A stretch of 7,276 nt of DNA from Pedobacter sp. UBA5917. Its GTDB lineage: Bacteria > Bacteroidota > Bacteroidia > Sphingobacteriales > Sphingobacteriaceae. Of this stretch, positions 4,301 through 7,276 are shown piece after piece. The translations under genes were made by a program, and so were the position numbers. The stretch is from NCBI RefSeq assembly GCF_002432345.1, contig NZ_DJDT01000374.1, forward strand, positions 1 to 7,276, written 5' to 3'. The notes below the pieces were generated by a model, which searched no databases, was not told where the DNA came from, and worked only from the letters and a program-made list of their open reading frames with translations. Numbering within the stretch: position 1 is the stretch's first letter; every line of letters starts with the position of its first letter.

Positions 4301-7276
4301 GCAATGCCCTGGGTACTGCCTGCAATTACACATTGTGTTGGGGCATTGAAGTTTACCGGGTAAACTTCTTCTATGTTATTAAGGTATTGCGCAAGGTTTT
4401 CCTGTTTGGTACTTACGGCAAGCATGGTACCCGGGTCGCCATTTTCGACAGCATTTAAAATGGCCAGAGCCCTTTCGGCACTTAGGTGCACCAAAGCTTC
4501 TTCTTCGAAAGCACCGGCAAAACAAAGTGCAGGCAATTCGCCATAGCTATGGCCGGCAACCATATCGGGCACAATGCCCAGCGAGCGTAAAAAGTTGGCA
4601 ATGGCCAGATCTACAATACCTAACAACGGCTGGGCCATGCGGGTATCTTTAATCTGTTCTTTTTGTGCCTTGGCATCAGCATCGTTAAATACAGTGTTCG
4701 GGAAAAGGACTTTTTCATACTCGGGATAAGCTTTTAATAGTTTCCTCATTTCAGGGAAAACCACAAAAAGATCCCTTGCCATATTTACCCTTTGGCTGCC
4801 CTGACCAGGGAACATAAAGGCAACTTTACCCTCCTGTTTTTTAGTGAGGTAGGTGTCTTTGCTTTCAACGCCAGATAAAACGAGGTCGATTTTCATTACG
4901 AGATCTTCGGCATGGTTGGCTACAATGCTCAATTGAACAGGTTTTGCATCGGCTGTTGCCAGGCTGTAGGCAATATCTTTCAGTTCGATCTGATCATTCA
5001 GTTCCAAAAGGTTTTTAACCGAAACCAGGCGGGTTTTAGCTTCTTCGTAGGTGTCGCCCTTGAAAACAAAAAGCTCAGACGGCCATGATTTTAAGATCGG
5101 ATCTTTACCTGCTGTGTTTTTTGCACTTTCCAATACGGCATGGAAATTTGTTCCGCCAAAACCGAAAGCACTAACACCAGCATAACGTTTTTCTTCCATC
5201 CATAAACCAGCTTCGGTATGGAAAGCGAAAGGACTGGTTTGTGCGTTATAAAAGCTGTTAGGTGTTTTTAAGTTAATGGTTGGTGGCTTAATACCGTGAT
5301 AAACCGATAGCGATGCTTTGATCAAACCGGCGATACCAGCAGCACATTTGGTATGGCCGATCTGTGTTTTTACCGAGCCTAAATGTGTTTGCCCGGCGGT
5401 TGCGCCCGATTGGTTGAGCATATCGGTTAATGCGCTGATCTCTGTTTTATCACCTACAACGGTACCTGTACCATGTGCTTCTACCAAACCGATTAATGAA
5501 GGGGTGATCCCGGCCTGGCTATAAGCTCTTTCCAGAGCATTTACCTGTCCGTTTTTACGTGGTGCGGTTAAGCCAAGGCTTTTTCCATCGCTCGATCCGC
5601 CTACACCTTTAATAATAGAATAAATGGTATCGCCATCGCGTAAAGCATCGTCGTATCTTTTTAATACAATCATGGCAATGCCTTCGCCAAGGGCAATTCC
5701 ATCGGCTTCGGCATCAAAAGTGGCGCACCTTCCTTTTTTAGAAAGTGCGTGTGTGCTCGAAAACATCAGGTAATCGTTAATACCATTGTGCAGATCGGCT
5801 CCGCCGGCCAAAACCATGTCTGATTTTTCTAAAAATAATTCCTGGCAGGCCAGGTCAATTGCCGCAAGAGATGAAGCACAGGCCGCATCAACGGTATAGT
5901 TTCTGCCGCCCAGGTTTAACCTGTTGGTTACCCTGCCCGAGATTACGTTAGCCAGAATACCTGGGAAAGAATCTTCTGTTGTTTTTGGTAAAGCGGCATC
6001 TACCTCTGCAGGCATTTCGCCAAAAATCTGTTTATAATATCCCCTAAAGCTATAGCTGTTGGCAAGGTCGTTTCCACCTTCGGCACCAATAATTACCGAC
6101 ACATTTTCATTATCTACACCACCATCCGCATAACCTGCGTGCTGCATAGCCTGTTTGGCCACCATTAAGGTAAGCAGTTGTGTTGGCTCAATAGCGGCAA
6201 GTGATTGTGGTGGAATACCAAATTCGAGCGGATCAAAATCAATCCTCGGGATAAAACCGCCCCATTTAGAGTGCGACATATCGCCAGCTGTAGAATCAGG
6301 GTTATAATAAAGCTCTTTGTTCCATCTTTCATCAGGCACTTCGGTTACCGAATCTTTACCTAAAATAATATTACGCCAGTATTCTTCGAGGTTTTTAGCC
6401 CCAGGGAAAATACAGGCCATACCCACTATGGCCACATCAAGCGCTTTTGCCTTATTAACCGGAGGAACAGGAAGTACTGCATTTAATATATGTGTATAAT
6501 TTTCGTTGGCTACATCCTGATGCAGATCTAGCAACGACATCACGTGTTTGTGCATCGGGGCAATCTGACCGATCATGTACATGCCCAGGTCGGTTTGTTC
6601 TGCTTCGTCTATTTTTACCAGTTCATCACCACGTCTTTCAATTCCTTTTGCAGCAATGCGCAAACGGCCAACATTAAGCGACTCGAGTTTTGCCCAGATC
6701 TCTTTTTTATCCATCCCTTCGGCCTGAAGTTTTTGTTTTTCTTCGTTAAAGAAAGTGGCGAATGAAGAGTTTAAACAGCGGGTTTCATGCCCTGGAGCAG
6801 TTTCCAGCAGCACAGTTTCGTTTGCCTGCATAGCTTCCTGCTGGAATTTATCTAAAATGGCACCAGTGCTTACCGCTTCTTTGGTATATAAATAAGCTGT
6901 GCCCATTAAAACGCCGATTTTCATCCCTTTAGCTGCCAAAGGAGCAGCCATTACCGAAATAAAAGCAGTAGAAAAAGCATCGTGGATTCCGCCTGCAAAG
7001 AAAACGCTGATCTGACCTGCATTTTCCTCTTTTAACAAACGTTCGATCTGTTTTTCCCATAACACCATGCTGGATAGGGGACCAACGTGGCCACCACATT
7101 CACGGCCTTCGAAAACAAAGCGTTTGGCACCTTCTTTCAGGAACATATCCAGAAGAGAGGCTGACGGTACGTGTAAAAACGTTTTAATGCCGGCTTTTTC
7201 GAAAGGTTTAGCTTGCGAAGGTCTGCCGCCTGCGATTAATAAAACAGGAGGTTTGGCATTTAAAATGTATTCCTGC
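1333..7276 (-). CDS. Iterative type I polyketide/secondary-lipid synthase (NPD-KS-AT-ACP-ACP-KR), 5' end cut by window edge
   Basis: A cytoplasmic megasynthase of at least 1980 residues, ending in TAG at 1333-1335. From the N-terminus it carries an FMN-dependent nitronate-monooxygenase-like domain (to about residue 225), a ketosynthase (236-668), an acyltransferase (773-1075), a Gln/Pro-rich linker (about 1100-1245), two ACPs (1245-1328 and 1355-1438) and a ketoreductase (about 1478-1933). All the usual catalytic residues of these domains are present, so the protein looks functional. The Met at 7144-7146 is not the start: 43 more sense codons run to the window edge and encode a well-formed part of the first domain, including LLIAGGRPSQAKPFEKAGI. 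The ACP motif DLEADLSIDSIKR and the ketoreductase C-terminus (NWGPWKGAGMV, RRGIALIPL) resemble PfaA-type polyunsaturated fatty acid synthases. Unlike PfaA as I know it, a reductase is fused at the front and no dehydratase follows the ketoreductase. The reaction chemistry is known from the family; the product is not identifiable. Confidence 0.95.
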   Translation of the reverse strand, partial: QEYILNAKPPVLLIAGGRPSQAKPFEKAGIKTFLHVPSASLLDMFLKEGAKRFVFEGRECGGHVGPLSSMVLWEKQIERLLKEENAGQISVFFAGGIHDAFSTAFISVMAAPLAAKGMKIGVLMGTAYLYTKEAVSTGAILDKFQQEAMQANETVLLETAPGHETRCLNSSFATFFNEEKQKLQAEGMDKKEIWAKLESLNVGRLRIAAKGIERRGDELVKIDEAEQTDLGMYMIGQIAPMHKHVMSLLDLHQDVANENYTHILNAVLPVPPVNKAKALDVAIVGMACIFPGAKNLEEYWRNIILGKDSVTEVPDERWNKELYYNPDSTAGDMSHSKWGGFIPRIDFDPLEFGIPPQSLAAIEPTQLLTLMVAKQAMQHAGYADGGVDNENVSVIIGAEGGNDLANSYSFRGYYKQIFGEMPAEVDAALPKTTEDSFPGILANVISGRVTNRLNLGGRNYTVDAACASSLAAIDLACQELFLEKSDMVLAGGADLHNGINDYLMFSSTHALSKKGRCATFDAEADGIALGEGIAMIVLKRYDDALRDGDTIYSIIKGVGGSSDGKSLGLTAPRKNGQVNALERAYSQAGITPSLIGLVEAHGTGTVVGDKTEISALTDMLNQSGATAGQTHLGSVKTQIGHTKCAAGIAGLIKASLSVYHGIKPPTINLKTPNSFYNAQTSPFAFHTEAGLWMEEKRYAGVSAFGFGGTNFHAVLESAKNTAGKDPILKSWPSELFVFKGDTYEEAKTRLVSVKNLLELNDQIELKDIAYSLATADAKPVQLSIVANHAEDLVMKIDLVLSGVESKDTYLTKKQEGKVAFMFPGQGSQRVNMARDLFVVFPEMRKLLKAYPEYEKVLFPNTVFNDADAKAQKEQIKDTRMAQPLLGIVDLAIANFLRSLGIVPDMVAGHSYGELPALCFAGAFEEEALVHLSAERALAILNAVENGDPGTMLAVSTKQENLAQYLNNIEEVYPVNFNAPTQCVIAGSTQGIAQLAAVLKDAKISFRPLEVACAFHSPLVAKSKLLYQQVLSGVNFNDLKIPVWSNTTAKAYPTEAAAIKERLTDHLIKPVLFVDELRDMYAAGARVFVEVGPGKVLSGLTKACIGQDEVILHTEDQGQNKLSNLLGTLAGYMATGREIKLEKLFEGRSVKTIKLDEPSNYKKSPAIWYVNGQHAVPSTGKLPANGASPITKPIILMNNTSTQTENQQVNGSAKDLMMQEYLHSMKMLIQAQRDVMLSFLGQAPAMPSQIISQPLTSYQTPQPVRIENQITVKQEVPQAQTIEVIAPVIAAKDLKLVLLQIVSDKTGYPQEMLGMEMDLEADLSIDSIKRVEIIGALRTELGGFSQLNLPEDKIMEQLAGLKTLNSLVNWITENTAQPAAVSTPTPVATPASLAEPAKFSIDQLKSAILDVVSEKTGYPKEMLGMDLDLEADLSIDSIKRMEIIASLKEKIGFGAQSDQADDLMEKLAAIKTLNALVNWIADVEAESSEVLTEAKKLIEESIDDQAVKEKLSRLRFELTPAALTITEAAILKGQRFALTDDGGGQALKIKKVLEKHGAIADLVNFEDPLDGYQGLIILNMFEAQRKVGILDHFATIKKLNFDTVKWVYLIADTKQYFNEQSDISFLRHYQGYSGFFKSLDREYEHTKCRFISLETKMSADEITNITLNEILNPDKPSEIIYNDNKRHIMELVPHQLSTETDAHIHLDKDAVVMVLGGAQGITAELMIHFAKDYPCKYILVGRSANPIASANEVSASLKTKDEIRQYLIKQGEIKKPAEIEQETNRIYKNNQILRCIATLEEGGSTVVYESLDLKDEEALTRLINQVYEDYGRIDGVVHGAGLLEDKLFHSKTSESFGRVFDTKVTPLRVLAEQLRPETQFVILFSSIASVYGNRGQTDYAAANSVMDKYAWALKQKIQGKVMAINWGPWKGAGMVSPTLEKEYQRRGIALIPLQDGMETFLNELKYGKESQVLIMAGNTWT
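1348..2712 (-). other. Domain: ketoreductase (SDR fold) with PfaA-like insertion
   Basis: A degenerate structural half (residues about 1478-1655) precedes the catalytic Rossmann half. NADPH-binding LGGAQGI is at 1671-1677. The catalytic residues are S1842 (SSIASVYG), Y1855 (codon 1582-1584) and N1859 in DYAAAN, with K1819 as the lysine. Between the first strands, residues about 1699-1755 form a charged helical insertion (KTKDEIRQYLIKQGEIKKP region) that I recall from PfaA ketoreductases. The protein ends soon after PLQDGMETFLNEL, so there is no dehydratase or thioesterase at the C-terminus. The domain would reduce the beta-keto group after each condensation. Confidence 0.92.
2833..3414 (-). 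repeat. Two tandem acyl carrier protein domains
   Basis: Two ACPs of about 84 residues repeat with a 330-base period. Both carry DLEADLSIDSIKR, with phosphopantetheine attachment serines S1283 (codon 3298-3300) and S1393 (codon 2968-2970). Each is preceded by KTGYP(Q/K)EMLGM and followed by a conserved K(T)LN(S/A)LVNWI end, and they are joined by a Pro/Ala/Thr-rich linker (about 1329-1352). The attachment regions at 2962-2997 and 3292-3327 are almost identical at base level, with one mismatch seen. Tandem ACPs of this motif are typical of PUFA synthases (often five or more copies) and are thought to raise flux. Confidence 0.95.
3922..4830 (-). other. Domain: malonyl-CoA-type acyltransferase
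   Basis: FPGQGSQ (residues 779-785) leads the domain. The nucleophilic Ser is S867 in GHSYGE (codon 4546-4548), the conserved Arg is R892 exactly 25 residues later, and the catalytic His is H972 in CAFHSPLV. The AFHS form with Phe is typical of malonyl-CoA rather than methylmalonyl-CoA selectivity, although the first residue of the usual HAFH is Cys here. The domain would load extender units onto the ACPs about 390 residues downstream. Confidence 0.93.
5143..6441 (-). other. Domain: ketosynthase of the large synthase
   Basis: The domain opens with DVAIVGMACIFPG (residues 237-249). The nucleophile is C423 in TVDAACASSLAAI (codon 5878-5880). H558 in EAHGTGTVVGD and H598 in KTQIGHTKCAAG (with K593) complete the active site, and GFGGTNFHAVLE (662-673) closes it. 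The spacing Cys to first His (135 residues) equals that in the downstream ketosynthase. An active condensing enzyme is expected, not a chain-length factor or a decarboxylative KSQ domain. Confidence 0.95.
6472..7276 (-). other. Domain: nitronate monooxygenase/2-nitropropane dioxygenase-like FMN domain, presumed enoyl reductase
   Basis: This is the C-terminal part of a TIM-barrel flavin domain; its N-terminus is outside the window. Visible motifs are FEGRECGGHVGP (residues 12-23, with H20 at the position of the catalytic His of nitronate monooxygenases), the phosphate-binding AGGI (51-54), MGTAYLYTKEA (81-91) and LLETAPGHETRC (113-124). In PUFA synthases and some trans-AT systems, relatives of this fold act as FMN/NADPH enoyl reductases, so the same role is inferred here. 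The motifs seem closer to the general nitronate-monooxygenase type than to stand-alone PfaD. An oxidative role is not excluded. Confidence 0.8.

Noticed and set aside
3056..6765. Five further plus-strand open frames of 60-73 codons (3056-3244, 5318-5524, 6317-6499, 6492-6677, 6544-6765)
   Set aside because: All are antisense to conserved ACP, KS or flavin-domain coding sequence and have no recognisable family features.

Overview
The window suggests a member of the Bacteroidetes, most likely a Pedobacter-like Sphingobacteriaceae. The evidence is a moderate-to-low GC content by eye, no Shine-Dalgarno sequence before the one visible gene start, and a long intergenic palindrome with GTCATTGCGAG / GACGAAGCAATCT arms that I recall as a dispersed repeat of such genomes. 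The genus is an inference.

Both genes lie on the minus strand, so transcription runs from high to low coordinates. From the right edge to 1333 runs one very large multidomain synthase gene, open at its 5' end: the frame continues past the ATG at 7146 to the window edge. In order it encodes a nitronate-monooxygenase/2-nitropropane-dioxygenase-like FMN domain (presumed enoyl reductase), a ketosynthase (KS), a malonyl-type acyltransferase (AT), a long linker, two tandem acyl carrier proteins (ACPs) and a ketoreductase (KR). The KS, ACP and KR motifs resemble the PfaA (polyunsaturated fatty acid synthase) and HglE (heterocyst glycolipid synthase) group of iterative type I synthases rather than ordinary modular polyketide synthases. 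No dehydratase is visible.

A 180-base gap (1153-1332) follows, mostly filled by an imperfect palindrome of about 99 bases. From 1152 to the left edge runs a second gene, cut at its 3' end, that starts directly with another complete-looking ketosynthase active site. It is probably the next subunit of the same assembly line.

Together the genes look like part of a cluster for a secondary lipid or reduced polyketide. The first protein would load malonyl units, condense, ketoreduce and possibly enoyl-reduce on its ACP pair, and the second would supply another condensation or chain-modifying activity. The product cannot be deduced because the rest of the locus is outside the window. Residue numbers for the large protein count the Met at 7144-7146 as residue 1; 43 further codons precede it in the window.
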